Source: Cranoglanis bouderius
Taxonomy: Eukaryota; Chordata; Actinopteri; Siluriformes; Cranoglanididae
DNA: 64,000 nucleotides
Direction: 5' to 3'
Assembly: GCA_023630585.1 (NCBI GenBank)
Contig: CM042551.1
Location: 17,860,001-17,924,000, forward strand
Positions 35,427-46,867 of the stretch are shown one piece after another. How positions within the stretch are numbered: the stretch's first letter is position 1; each line of letters opens with the position of its first letter. The notes below the pieces were generated by a model. That model saw only the letters and a list, made by a program, of their open reading frames with translations, made no database searches and was not told the DNA's origin. Made by a program: the position numbers and the translations under genes.

Positions 35427-35903
35427 AGAGGCAAAATAACACTTTGTTAACTGGTGCATAGTTCACAATAAGTATTTTGTGTTTATGTAAGTCAAGCACA
35501 TAAAAAATTATGATGTTGTAAACATATCTCCCCCCAATTCCAGGTCTGCAATTCCACTGTGCCCTTCACAGACTTTTTCCCAGGCATTCATTGTGGTATA
35601 GGCACATTGTGGAGAGATTAGTCATGTGTTTGTCTTTTTCTTTGATAACTGAGAACCCAAAATGGTCACACAAACCTTATAGAATTGTATAGTGAATCCA
35701 GTTCACTGTTAGTTTCCTCTTCTTTATTTTCCATCTGGATAAAAAACATTAATCTATGCCAATGGCGGCAAAACAATACCAGAAAGATTTTATTAATCTG
35801 TATGCTGAATAATACATATTCCGCTATTGTTTCTGTAAATTACATGAGCTTATTTAATGCATTGTTGTGGTGTCTGAGACCAGGGGAGAATCCTGAAAAG
35901 ATA

Positions 35904-35904
<1 letters not shown>

Positions 35905-35998
<94 letters not shown>
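35905..35998. repeat. (AT)n microsatellite
   Basis: About 46 AT units. Confidence 0.97.
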
Positions 35999-36000
<2 letters not shown>

Positions 36001-38017
36001 TTTTTTTTATTGTGCTGCAGCTTTGTATAACTGCTGCTCCTGCTGCTTTCAGGTCATCAACTCTTTTCAAGTGACTGCTGGCTTCTCTGTTACCTTCTTT
36101 ATCATTAATCTGAGAACGAATCTTAGGAACACACCTCTCCGGAAACGATTAGCTGTGATTCAGTGAACTTACCACCTGCATATTATCGAACCAGTTGTAC
36201 TGACAGAGATGGTTAAGGTCTTTGCTCTGGCTCTGTGGCTTTTTCCATTTGAGTGTTGTTTACTAATGTTGTTCCATTTGCATGAAAACATCCCAGCCAA
36301 CGGCAATGTCTTTTATAATGACACTAGGTTCAATTTGCATGAGAACATGTTTACATCATTTATATCTAGAACTTGATTTATTTTTATGTAAAACGATATA
36401 CATATATAAAGGTTAATGCAGTGTCCAAATACTTTTTTCTCTATCAATTCAGTTTTATTAAAACATATCTTTAAGCTTATGAATACATACTTTTTTGTTC
36501 ATGTTTATGAGAGCAAAGTCAAAAGACATTAGGGGTGTGTAAACCTGAAGTGGATGTATGAACTGGAGGTATATTATATAACAAAAACAAAAGTGTCTGT
36601 GTACTTATTTCCCCTCACTGTATTCAAACGACTCTTTTGTTCTTCATATTGGTATCCTGAACCATGTGAGGGTTCCACTGAAAATCTTCCAGGCTCCTGG
36701 CAAGAATGAAGTCATCCTATCCATCACATCACATTCTGCAGTGTGTGTGTGAAAGAGAATAATTTGTACACTTACTGGTGTAGTGGGTTTTGTTTTCCTT
36801 TTGTTTCTGCCACCGAGATGAAAAATAAAACATCAAAATTGTGTCAGGGTTAAAAACATCATTCTGCTGTATGCGGCATTTCTTTCAAGAGGTGCCGAAA
36901 AACTTTGTTCAAAAACTGAACAAATGCCAAGTCAAAGCCCAGAATATGCAATGTGCTAAACAGAGTTTAAGTTATTATACAGTCTGGTTTTTGCCCTTGA
37001 ATATCATGACCTATTTCAATGAAAAGTAATTTCAGTAAAGGTCAAACGTATAGTAGCGTAGAAGATGAAAACGTGTCCATGAGTGAGATTTTCTGAAGAT
37101 CATTAATGTTTTGTTTTTTTTTTCTTTTTTTTTGTAGGTTTGGTTGCAGCATTTCTGATTTGGTGGTTTCAATTGTGTCTAAAATAAGGATTTACATGTT
37201 ATACACCATTTTGAAAATCCCCCAAGTGTTTATTCACCTATAGTCTGTATAAACTTTATTCATTTTATGCTTATTTAAAATGTGGTCGATGTTACACAAA
37301 GAAGAATCTGTGTTTGACATGAATATGCACACCAATTTTCTACTCTTGGCCAGATTTAGGGCCAGCTTTTCATGTCACTAAAATATTTGATAGGCTTTGA
37401 TATGTATCTATATAACTAATATCATTCTAGATTAAAAAAAAAAAATTGCTGCATTTTGGGTGGCAACATTCAGAAAGCTTTTGCCTGTATGGCTTTCCAT
37501 GTTCTTAATACATAAAGATATTGCCATCTGGTGTGTTAATCTAAACATGGGTCTCCAATTTTAGTTTTGGCCTCTTTGGTGAATGTGCTCTATGAAATGC
37601 AGCCAAATCCTGAGGGAATAATGGTGAAATATTTGATAACTGTGACCCATTAAGTTAATCTGGTCTGCTCATGGAAAATAACAATGTATCGCTAAGTCTG
37701 ACCTGTACAATGTATTATTAGTGTTTTCACTATATAAAATTTTCACAGTATTCAATTATTTGTTTATTAGTATTAGTACCAAGTTATTTTGCCTGTGACA
37801 CATCTTTCTGCATAAACAAACAGCTTGCACAATTCATTGCATGCTTTTAATCTACCAACACTGCAAATATAAATGGGAAATTTATAGTAGATGCACCACT
37901 TTCTGTGAATCTTTGAAGTAGTGAATCACTTTACTCTGTAAATTGTTTTGTATTTAGTTTCTTATCTTTGGTTGATGGTTTATAGAATGTATGCTAATTA
38001 ATTTTATAGATTTATAC
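35999..38017. other. AT-rich non-coding DNA
   Basis: No gene or clear repeat recognised. T-runs occur near 37110-37132 and an A-run near 37434-37444. Confidence 0.45.
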
Positions 38018-38098
38018 ATAACATTTACATTTATTCATTTAGCAGACGCTTTTATCCAAAGCGACTTACAAATGAGGAAATACAAGCAAAAGAACGAC
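38018..38098 (-). mobile_element. L2-like LINE 3' tail
   Basis: 'acatttacatttattcatttagcagacgcttttatccaaagcgacttacaa' is the reverse complement of the 3' tail also found at 27895 and 39375. No coding part is attached. It may be a severely 5'-truncated LINE or a SINE that borrows this tail. Confidence 0.75.
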
Positions 38099-39336
38099 AA
38101 TTTCATGTACCACTGCATATATAACTGTTTCTTGTTTAGTCTACTACATTAGGCCACACAGTATTTGGCATACTTTATGTACTTTCTTGCAAAAGACCAC
38201 AAGTAAAACAGCCTGATCCATCCCTGACACTGTTCATCTGTGGACAATGATCATAAACCTCAGGATCATAAACCTTCATGAGAAAATCATTTTAAACTTT
38301 GGGGTTGAAGAATCGGAAAAGTGAAATGTTTGGCCAATGCAACCAGAAATGTCTGCATGTTTGACAGCTCCTGCCTTCTTTCTTTTCTATAGAGGTCCTC
38401 CAGGAATGAAACCTGGCCGAAATCGGAATTTGTGGTGCAGTAATCCATACAAATACGATGGAGCTTTCTTGCTCAAAACATCCAGACTTAATTGTAGTTT
38501 GATGTCTGTTATGTAGCAAGCGCTATCCACTTGGTTGTGGACATGTGTGTATCAGATTTGAATATATGCAAACATTTGAAATTTGGGCTGCAGAAATACA
38601 TAGATCTGATGTTGGTAGAGCTCAAGTGATAAATAATTCCAGGTGACTAAAATGACCCTGTTTGCTTATAGCCTTCAGAAATGTATCAAAACAGAGTATC
38701 TATATTATATTACATTATCTATACTAGTGTTGTATAATGGTAGTTTGGACTGTAGGATGTGTCAAATAATAGCAGATTATTTTGATAGATTATTTGATAT
38801 GCCTTGCAATACACTAAAACATGTCAATACTACAATTTCTGATTTCTTTTCTTTTCAATTTCTGAATAAATAACAGAAAATTACGGAACCTCTGTGTTTG
38901 GTTAGAAAGCTCATAGAAAATAATAATAAACTTGATTGTTGAAATTCTCTATTTTTGCAGGCTTCTGTTATATCGTTACTGTTGTCATGATGATTAACAC
39001 ATATATTGTGCATCCCTAATGGTATTTCAGATTTTCTTATATCACTACACGCAGACCCATTGTACTGACTATGTCTTAAAACAATACCATCAAGAGTCCT
39101 TAACAATTGAAAAACATAAGTAGTAGATTGTTAAAAAAAAAAAAAAGAAAAGAAAAAGAAAAAGCTTCCAGTTATCTCATAGCAGTTCGCCAGTCTGGGA
39201 AAGCAAATGTCAGAAAAGCACGTCTTTTCACCCAGATCAGCTTCAAGGCTGACTAAATGTATTACTGACTCATGGCACAATGAGAGAGAGAGGCTATTGA
39301 ATGACTTATATGCCAGGTTATATGCCAATATGCAGT
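38099..39336. other. AT-rich non-coding DNA
   Basis: No gene recognised. An A-rich tract lies at 39133-39163. Confidence 0.45.
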
Positions 39337-40265
39337 ATATGGCCAAAAGTATGTGGACACCTGACCTTGCCACCCATATTTACATTTACATTTACATTTA
39401 TAGCATTTAGTAGACGCCCTTATCCAGAGCGACGTACAAGAGTGCTTTAAATTCTCCATCAATGAATATTTCATTTCTGGTTCGTACGATTACAACAAAG
39501 TTTTTTTTTTTTTTTTTTTTTTTTGGAAGAAGAAGCAGAAAACACTAACTATCAAGGAGTAAGTATTTAAGAAAGAGGTATGTCTTTAGGCGTATCTTGA
39601 AGATAGCCAGTGACTCTGACATTGATGGGAAGTTCATTCCACCACCTTGGTGCCAGAAGAGAGAAAAGTCATGAGGCAGATCTACCTTGTATCCTGAGAG
39701 AGGGTGGGACCAGTTGAGCAGTGCTTGTTGACCTGAGGGAGCGTAGTGCGGTGCGTGGGGTGATGAGAGCTCTAAGATAAGAGGGTGCTGTTCCACTTTT
39801 GGCTTTGTAGGCAAGCATCAATGTTTTGAATCTGATGCGTGCAGCTACTGGAAGCCAGTGAAGGGAGCGCAGTAACGGGGTATGTGGTTCTTCACCAAAC
39901 TGTTTCCACAAATTTGGAAGCACACAAGTGTATAGAATGTCTTTGTATGCTGTAGCATTATGATTTCCGTTCACTGGAACTAAGAGGCCCAAACCTGTTC
40001 CAGCATGACAATGCCCCTGTGCACAAAACGAGCTCCATGAAGACATGGTTTGGCAAGTTTGGAACTCGAGTGTCCTACACTGGGCACTGACCTCAACCCC
40101 ACTCAACACCTTTGGGATGAACTGGAACACTGACTGCACCCCAGACCTCCTCACCCAACATCAGTGCCTGACCTCACTAATGCTCTTGTAGCTGAATGAG
40201 CACAAATCCCCACAGCGACGCTCCAATGTCTAGTGGAAAGCCTTCCCATAAGAGTGGAGGTTATT
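39337..40265 (+). mobile_element. Tc1-like MITE copy C, split by an L2 insertion
   Basis: Left end at 39337-39366 ('atatggccaaaagtatgtgg', 'acctgacc..gccacccatat'). It continues at about 39881 ('tatgtggttcttcaccaaactg') through the transposase remnant ('ttccagcatgacaatgcccc', near 39998) to 'gagtggaggttattata' near 40265. The interior interruption is the L2 fragment at 39367-39880. The transposase remnant has frameshifts. Confidence 0.85.
39367..39880 (-). pseudogene. L2-like LINE, 5'-truncated insertion
   Basis: Minus strand, reading from 39880. The C-terminal RT region is readable ('LLRSLHWLPVAARIRFKTL', 'YKAKSGTAPSYL', then after a frameshift near 39665 'LFSLLAPRWWNELP' and 'IRLKTYLFLKY'). 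A 3' UTR with a T-run follows (39500-39524 on plus), then the terminal (AAATGT)-like tail at 39377-39400. The RT active site itself is missing. It is inserted in the MITE. Confidence 0.88.
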
Positions 40266-40454
40266 ATACACACCCATCTTTATGGTTTCCATGTTGTAGC
40301 ATCCACAGTAATCTCACGGTGATCTTTAGCAGCATCCGTAGCAGCAGCCAGTGATGAAAACTCCAAACAGAAGTAGAGCACCAATATGGATCATGCAGGA
40401 GAGCAGATGGAATCATGATCACTGGTAACTTGGGAGTAGCAGGTGTAGCTTGAC

Positions 40455-40536
<82 letters not shown>

Positions 40537-40912
40537 ATGGGAGGAAAGAGGGAGGGGGAAGAGAGATATAACACAGATTATTAGGTATGCTCTTGTCCTG
40601 TAATGGTTTACAAGGATGTACATTGTGCGCAGAGTGCCAATAGGGACTCCGGCAAGATTAGCTATGACAGTATAACTAAAAGGGAGAGCCAGAAGGTAAC
40701 ACAGACATGAAGGTGCCCTAGGACATAAAGCGGCCAGCCACTCCACCGTCAACAAACCTCAGTGAATGCGTTCACCACCAGTTCACCACAACACTCCATG
40801 CCCATGAACCCTCCAGATCTGTGCCTTTGCATATGAGGAAAAACTAATTAACAAAAGGCTTGACTAAACAAATATGTTTTAGCCTAGATGTAAACACTGA
40901 GACTGTGTCTGA
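40266..40912. mobile_element. Unclassified fish dispersed repeat with (AG)n
   Basis: 'tctttatggtttccatg..', 'cagtgatgaaaactcc.aacagaagtag', the (AG)n tract, 'ggtatgctcttgtcctgtaatggtttacaa' and 'actaattaacaaaaggcttgactaaacaaatatgttttag' correspond to a common fish interspersed repeat that I recognise but cannot name. It carries no coding frame. It is sandwiched between MITE copies C and D. Confidence 0.55.
40456..40530. repeat. (AG)n microsatellite
   Basis: About 37 AG units inside the dispersed repeat. Confidence 0.97.
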
Positions 40913-41263
40913 GTTCCAACATCACAATGCCCCTGTTTACAAAGAAAACTCCATGAAGACATGATGTGTTAACTCGAGTGGCCTGCACAGAGCCCTGACT
41001 TCAATCCCACTGAACACCTTTGGGATGAACTGGAACACTGACTGCATCCCAGACCTCCTCACCTAACATCTCACCTGACCTCAATAATGCTCTTGTAGTT
41101 GAATGAACACAAATCCCCACAGCCACGCTCCAAAATCTAGTGGAAAGCCTTCCCAGTAGAGTGGATGTTATTATAACAGCAAAGCAGGGACTAAATCTGG
41201 AATGGGATTTTCAACATTCACATATGGGTGGTCAGGTAATTTGGCCAATATATGTATGTCTGC
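40913..41263 (+). mobile_element. Tc1-like MITE copy D (5' truncated)
   Basis: Starts in the transposase remnant ('ccaacatcacaatgcccctg'), keeps 'ccctgacttcaatcccactg' and 'tttgggatgaactgg', and runs to the right end ('cacatatgggtggtcaggtaa..ttggccaatata'). Confidence 0.82.
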
Positions 41264-41275
41264 TACAACCCCAAT

Positions 41276-41846
41276 TCCAAAAAAGTTGGGATGCTGTGTA
41301 AAAGGTAAATAAAAACAGAATGCAATGATTTGCCAATTTCATAAACCCATATGTTATTCACAATAGAACACAGAAAACATATCAAATGTTTAAACTGAGG
41401 AAATGTACCATTTTAAGAAAAAAATAAGGTAATTTTGAATTTGATGGCCGCAACACGTATCCAAAAATACAACAAAGAAGATCCAGGACTGTTGAGCAGC
41501 TAGCATCCTGTATCAGACACGAATGGGACAACATTCCTTTCCCAAAACTCCAGCAACTGGTCTCCTCAGATCCCAGATGTATATGGACTGTTGTTAAAAG
41601 AAGAGGGGATACTACACAGTGGTAAACATGGCCCTGTCCTAACTTTTTTGAGACGTGTTGCTGCCATCAAATTAAAAAATTACCTTAGTTTTTCCTTAAA
41701 ATGGTACATTTCCTCAGTTTAAACATTTTATATGTTTTCTATGTTTTATTGTGAATAAAATATGGGTTTATGAGATTTGCAAATCATTGCATTCTGTTTT
41801 TATTGACATTTTACACAGCGTCCCAACTTTTTTGGAATTGGGATTG
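41276..41846 (+). mobile_element. Tc1-like element (CAACCCCAATTCC ends), deletion derivative
   Basis: 571 bp between TA at 41274-41275 and 41847-41848. Ends are CAACCCCAATTCCAAAAAAG and its inverse. The terminal repeats are about 180 bp long (41276-41455 and 41660-41846). Only the last ~55 codons of the transposase remain between them. It is related to the longer element at 52224-54212. Confidence 0.92.
41460..41625 (+). pseudogene. Tc1-like transposase C-terminal remnant
   Basis: Reads 'PKIQQRRSRTVEQLASCIRH', then 'EWDNIPFPKLQQLV' and 'VVKRRGDTTQW', ending at TAA 41623-41625. These are the residues after the catalytic domain. No catalytic Asp or Glu is included. Confidence 0.85.
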
Positions 41847-41848
41847 TA

Positions 41849-43892
41849 TAAAACACTGTAAACACTGATGTAAATATTTGAATATGCCCTGAAAGGTTCA
41901 CTTCTGACTCCCTAATGCAATATGCCTATGTTGGTCTGATTAGATTAAGGTTAAAAGTCAGCTTTAAGGCTGAGACAGTTGAATTCTTGGGTGCTCATCA
42001 GCTCCTCCTTTATGTCTTGCTTTCTGCTGTCAGCACACTGACCTGAGACTATAGCTGGAATCAGACAGTACAAAGATGCCACTGAGACAACGACACCATC
42101 ATTGTCATTGCTGATGGAGCTGTTATGCTCCATTTGCAAAGCTTTCAGATGATTCCATTACTCATAAAACTGCATTATGTCCTGATTCAGTAGCTTAGGA
42201 TTGTCTTTTACCTGCTGATATTTGTCCTTCAGTGATGAATGGAAAAAGTCTGTCGTCAGGCCCTGTGTCATATTCTTTTTATTTATTTATTTTTTGGCTA
42301 TGCATCTCGTTTGCAGCAGGTCATAACAGGAAAAGGGTGCTCTACTAAATACTAAAGATGCTTGCCACGAAGGGGTTGAATAAATTTGAGACTCGAGAAG
42401 TCATTATAAGTTGCATTTTCAGTTGAATTTGGGGAAACCACTTGAAGCATTCGTTGCGTTGAACTATTTCAATTGCTTTTGTTTGATTTGTTCATTGCAA
42501 ACAGCTGAAAGTCTGCAAATTTTGACAATAAACCTGATTTGCTGAATAATTTTGATTGCAACTGTATAATATGCAATTAGCCTCCGGATCATAAGATGAG
42601 AAACATACTATTTATTTAATTATTTGGATACAAAAGTCAAACCGCATTAGGACATTAGAAAACAGATTAGAGTTAAGATCTCATGTATTAATACTAACAT
42701 TTTGTACATGTGCAGTACTGTGCATTCACATGCAAAGAAATGCTGTAGAGCAAAGATGCCTTCAGAAATAATGAAATTAAATGTTTCTACATTTAAAAAA
42801 ATACTATAAATAGCAGTAAACAGCAATAAATGAAACAAAGTCAATATTTGGTGTGATGACCCTTTGCTTTACAAAAATAAATAAATAAAAAAAAAAATAG
42901 TAGTCTCAGTTACAATGTGTGCAGTTTTATAAGGAAATTAGCTGGTAATTTTTACTGAGCATCTTGCAGATCCAGCCGCAATTCTTTGATTGTTGCACTC
43001 GCTTCTTATTTTTTGTCTGAAAAGTGGTCTCTTATGTAATATGCTGCTTTCTTTACTGACACACAAACATTTAATTTTGTGCTGGAAAACTAATGTTCGG
43101 AAATCTAAAATATTTTTGTACTGACTTGATAATGTAGAAATCATAAAATAAAAATATATTACAAAGTTTGTACTAAAAAAAAAAAAAAATAGGTTGCCTA
43201 AGACTTTTGCACAGTACAATCTCTTCTTAACAGCAAAAGATATATTGCAATTTATGTCAGCTCGCATCAGAAGTCTCTCCATAATTAATACTCTCCATAA
43301 TCATTATTCCAGAAATAACCACAACATCCACAATATAATCATTAAAGACAGGTTTCCATTCTTAAACGATTTTTCCCCCCTGTAAAATATTTCTCACTCT
43401 CATTTTCCAGAGCTGACAGTACGTAACAATTATCAATATGAAACACTGAGCTTTAGTTATTTTTAAGTACACTTTACTTTAAGAAGCAACCGACATAGTA
43501 AATAAAAGGGAGAGGAATGTTGTTTGGATCATTTGGGTCAACACAGAATAATCTCGATATTTTGCATATCTTCAACTACCTATATAACTGTCTGTGACAG
43601 ATGAGTCATATCTATCGATATCTTTAACATAACCCACTGTGAACACCTTTTTTTTCCTTTTGAAAATAGCTATGCACCTACGTATCAATGTTTCTATTTT
43701 TGATAAGATTCTGACATCAAAACCCTGAGAATTGGTTAATATCTGATTCTGATCCATCACTGGCAACATGCTATACTCGAAAGCCCTTGTCAACTTATCA
43801 ATTTAACAAATATATATATATTTTTACATATATGAGCAGATTGCTGCACACCAATATCTGAAAAGACTCCTTTTACTAACTAAAAATATCCT
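41849..43892. other. AT-rich non-coding DNA
   Basis: No gene or identifiable repeat recognised. A-runs occur near 42887 and 43176. Confidence 0.45.
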
Positions 43893-44145
43893 TCTAGTGA
43901 TTGCTGCTAGCTGCTCACCGTCAGTAGCTAACTCACCTTAAGCACAATGCTAGTAGCTAACACAAGCTATCTAGCTGCTGGTCTACTGCAGCTGGCCACT
44001 AGATCATTGCTGAAAGCTACCATGTAGCTTTCTGAAGCTCACCTCTAGTTTATTGCTAGTCACAAACATTTACTATCCGGCTCATAATTAACATCTAACA
44101 GATATCTAGCTGCTAGCTTTCTGTAGCTGGTAATTAAGGGTAGTT
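43893..44145. repeat. Degenerate GCTA/AGCT-rich region
   Basis: Words such as 'tagctgctagctgctcacc', 'gctagtagctaac', 'atctagctgctgg' and 'tagctttctgtagctgg' recur irregularly over ~250 bp with no fixed period. It looks like an old simple-repeat expansion. Confidence 0.6.
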
Positions 44146-44313
44146 GGATGTAGTTTCAGAATTATGGGTACTAATAAAACATCATAGACGAGTAGTTCAA
44201 GGTAAGTTACTGTATGTGCTAGGTCAAATTCCAAATGGTTCCAGCAAATTTTGTTATTTATGATGCTTGATATAGAGAAGCTTTACCATATCTGATGACA
44301 GAATAGCCCCAAG

Positions 44314-44338
44314 AAATGAATGAATGAATGAATGAATG
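44314..44338. repeat. (GAAT)n short microsatellite
   Basis: About six GAAT units. Confidence 0.9.
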
Positions 44339-44554
44339 ACTCATTACTTCCACTGCCCAATATACTGTATATTATTTACAAAGTATTAATAACGCTGGAA
44401 CATTTTACTGAAGCAGTATCAAAACCATACGGTTTTCCCCAGGTATTTTGATTTTCTATACATTGTCATTAATAAGGAATACCTATAAGAATGACTAAAC
44501 CAGTTCACTGTTCACAAAAACAATTCACAGATGCATATCAATACAGTAAACCTT

Positions 44555-44720
44555 CCAGGCCTCCTGATCTGGCATAACAAAATAAAAATAATAGGGATGT
44601 AGTTTATGTGTGATTCCTACAGAGTATTTCACTAGATATGTTTAGTTTTTGTGTTAAGAGGAAGAGAACAAAATAATGCAGTTCCTCTTGGAAAAGGAGA
44701 TCTTAATGCCAGTTCATATA
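44555..44720 (+). repeat. Local direct duplication, copy A (empty site)
   Basis: 'cctcctgatctggcataac..aaaataataggg..gtgattcctacagagTAtttcactagatatgtttag..aataatgcagtt' aligns with copy B, which is split between 45225-45313 and 47781-47870. Copy A therefore shows the sequence before the two Tc1-like elements inserted. Confidence 0.7.
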
Positions 44721-45224
44721 CAAAACATACGTTACATAATACATTATGCATTTGCTGTGTGCATTAAAAATACCCAGCTTACCTATTTGGCTTTAAGTCT
44801 TTTGCAGATGTCTTTTGCTGTTTGAGTGACAGCTGAACTGTTGTTACCTACGGTACAATGGCAGTTAAAAATCAATAGCAAATCAAATTCACATCTTTGC
44901 AATCCTTGCAGAGTGTACAGCAAATAAATAACATGCATAATGTAGCTAGGTTTATAGTTTTTCCATTAGGAACACTTCATCTTGACATTGGTAAGATGAA
45001 GATATGGGAGAAGTTGCCCCCAACTAACAACATCCAATATAATTAAGGCTATATTTTAATTTTCACAGGTAAGCATTCATTTATTTTTTTTTATTAGTAA
45101 ACATTAATAGGCTGTTTGCACATTGATGTCATCCTTTTTGCAGCATGATGGCCAGCTAAGAACAGTCATAAATTGACTCTTCTGGCATTTTTATTTCTAT
45201 TTTTTTGGGAAAGTCTGTATGGCC

Positions 45225-45313
45225 AGTCCAAGCCTCCTGACCAAGCATGTAAGTAATAATAATAATAATAATAAAAACAATAGGGGCATACTGTATGCAT
45301 GATTCTTGCAGCA
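45225..45313 (+). repeat. Local direct duplication, copy B, left half
   Basis: 'aagcctcctgaccaagcatg', a short (AAT)n expansion, 'aaaaacaataggggcatac' and 'catgattcttgcagca' match copy A up to the TA where copy 2 of the PPTN-like element begins. The right half resumes at 47781. Confidence 0.7.
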
Positions 45314-45315
45314 TA

Positions 45316-46865
45316 CAGTGGGGGAAAAATTAATTTGATCCCCTGCTGATTTTGTACATTTGCCCACTGACAAAGAAATGATCAGTCTATAATTTTAATG
45401 GTCGGTGTATTTTAACAGTGAGAGACAGAATAACAACAAAAAAATCCAGAAAAACGCATTTCAAAAAAGTTATAAATTGATTTGCATTTTAATGAGTGAA
45501 ATAAGTATTTGACCCCTTCGACTTAGTACTTGGTGGCAAAACCCTTGTTGGCAATCACAGAGGTCAGAGGTTTCTTGTAGTTGGCCACCAGGTTTGCACA
45601 CATCTCAGGAGGGATTTTGTCCCACTCCTCTTTGCAGATCCTCTCCAAGTCATTAAGGTCTCGAGGCTGACGTTTGGCAATTCGAACCTTCAGCTCCCTC
45701 CACAGATTTTCTATGGGATTAAGGTCTGGAGACTGGCTAGGCCACTCCAGGACCTTAATGTGCTTCTTCTTGAGCCACTCCTTTGTTGCCTTGGCTGTGT
45801 GTTTTGGGTCATTGTCATGCTGGAATACCCATCCACGACCCATTTTCAATGCCCTGGCTGAGGGAAGGAGGTTCTCACCCAAGATTTGACAGAACATGGC
45901 CCCGTCCATTGTCCCTTTGATGCGGTGCAGTTGTCCTGTCCCCTTAGCAGAAAAACACCCCCAAAGCATAATGTTTCCACCTCCATGTTTGATGGTGGGG
46001 ATGGTGTTCTTGGGGTCATAGGCAGCATTCCTCCTCCTCCAAACATGGCGAGTTGAGTTGATGCCAAAGATCTCAATTTTGGTCTCATCTGACCACAACA
46101 CTTTCACCCAGTTCTCCTCTGAATCATTCAGATATTCACTGGCAAACTTCAGACGGGCCTGTTCATGTGCTTTCTTGAGCAGGGGGACCTTGCGGGCGCT
46201 GCAGGATTTCAGTCCTTCATGGCATAGTGTGTTACCAATTGTTTTCCTGGTGACTATAGTCCCAGCTGCCTTGAGATCATTAACAAGATCCTCCCATGTA
46301 GTTCTGGGCTGATTCCTCACCGTTCTCATGATCATTGAAACTCCACGAGGTGAGATCTTGCATGGAGCCCCAGACCGAGGGAGACTGACAGTTATTTTGT
46401 GTTTCTTCCATTTGCGAATAATCGCACCAACTGTTGTTACCTTCTCACCAAGCTGCTTGGTGATGGTCTTGTAGCCCATTTTAGCCTTGTGTAGGTCTAC
46501 AATCTTGTCCCTGACATCCTTGGACAGCTCTTTGGTCTTGGCCATGGTGGAGAGTTTGGAATCTGATTGATTGATTGCTTCTGTGGACGGGTGTCTTTTA
46601 TACAGGTAACAAGCTGAGATTAGGAGCACTCCCTTTAAGAGAGTGCTCCCTTGCTGATTGATAGGGGATCAAATGCTTAATTCACTCATTAAAATGCAAA
46701 TCAATGTATAACTTTTTTGAAATGCGTTTTTCTGGATTTTTTTGTTGTTATTCTGTCTCCCACTGTTAAAATACACCTACCATTAAAATTATAGACTGAT
46801 CATTTCTTTGTCAGTGGGCAAACGTACAAAATCAACAGGGGATCAAATAATTTTTTCCCTCACTG
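45316..46865 (-). mobile_element. PPTN/Passport-like Tc1/mariner element, copy 2
   Basis: 1,550 bp between TA at 45314-45315 and 46866-46867. Long inverted repeats lie at both ends. The outer and inner direct repeats have drifted: 'aattaatttgatcccct' on the left, and 'ggggatcaaatgcttaattc' and 'ggggatcaaataatttttt' on the right. One arm of the internal hairpin is deleted near 46650. It contains an intact transposase gene on the minus strand. Confidence 0.95.
45523..46545 (-). CDS. Tc1/mariner transposase, intact DD34E
   Basis: 340 codons, the usual length for the family. The start chosen is the ATG of MAKTKELSKD (46545), conserved in copy 1; the frame is open 28 codons further upstream across the hairpin arm, which is leader sequence. 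Residues 1 to about 110 form the paired-like helix-turn-helix DNA-binding region that recognises the element's direct repeats. The catalytic domain has D153 (WSDETK), D244 (QHDNDPKHT) and E279 (NPIENLW), with 34 residues between the last two. It would cut and paste the element at TA dinucleotides in the nucleus. No stop or frameshift is seen. A few positions differ from the remembered consensus (for example Pro in 'NYKKPLTSV'), so activity is uncertain. No introns, as usual for Tc1. Confidence 0.93.
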   Translation of the reverse strand: MAKTKELSKDVRDKIVDLHKAKMGYKTITKQLGEKVTTVGAIIRKWKKHKITVSLPRSGAPCKISPRGVSMIMRTVRNQPRTTWEDLVNDLKAAGTIVTRKTIGNTLCHEGLKSCSARKVPLLKKAHEQARLKFASEYLNDSEENWVKVLWSDETKIEIFGINSTRHVWRRRNAAYDPKNTIPTIKHGGGNIMLWGCFSAKGTGQLHRIKGTMDGAMFCQILGENLLPSARALKMGRGWVFQHDNDPKHTAKATKEWLKKKHIKVLEWPSQSPDLNPIENLWRELKVRIAKRQPRDLNDLERICKEEWDKIPPEMCANLVANYKKPLTSVIANKGFATKY

Positions 46866-46867
46866 TA

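Noticed and set aside
36420..36620. Possible Tc1-like relic ('cagtgtccaaatactttttt' and 'cttatttcccctcactgta')
   Set aside because: Words resemble Tc1 ends, but no inverted pair or transposase sequence could be traced.
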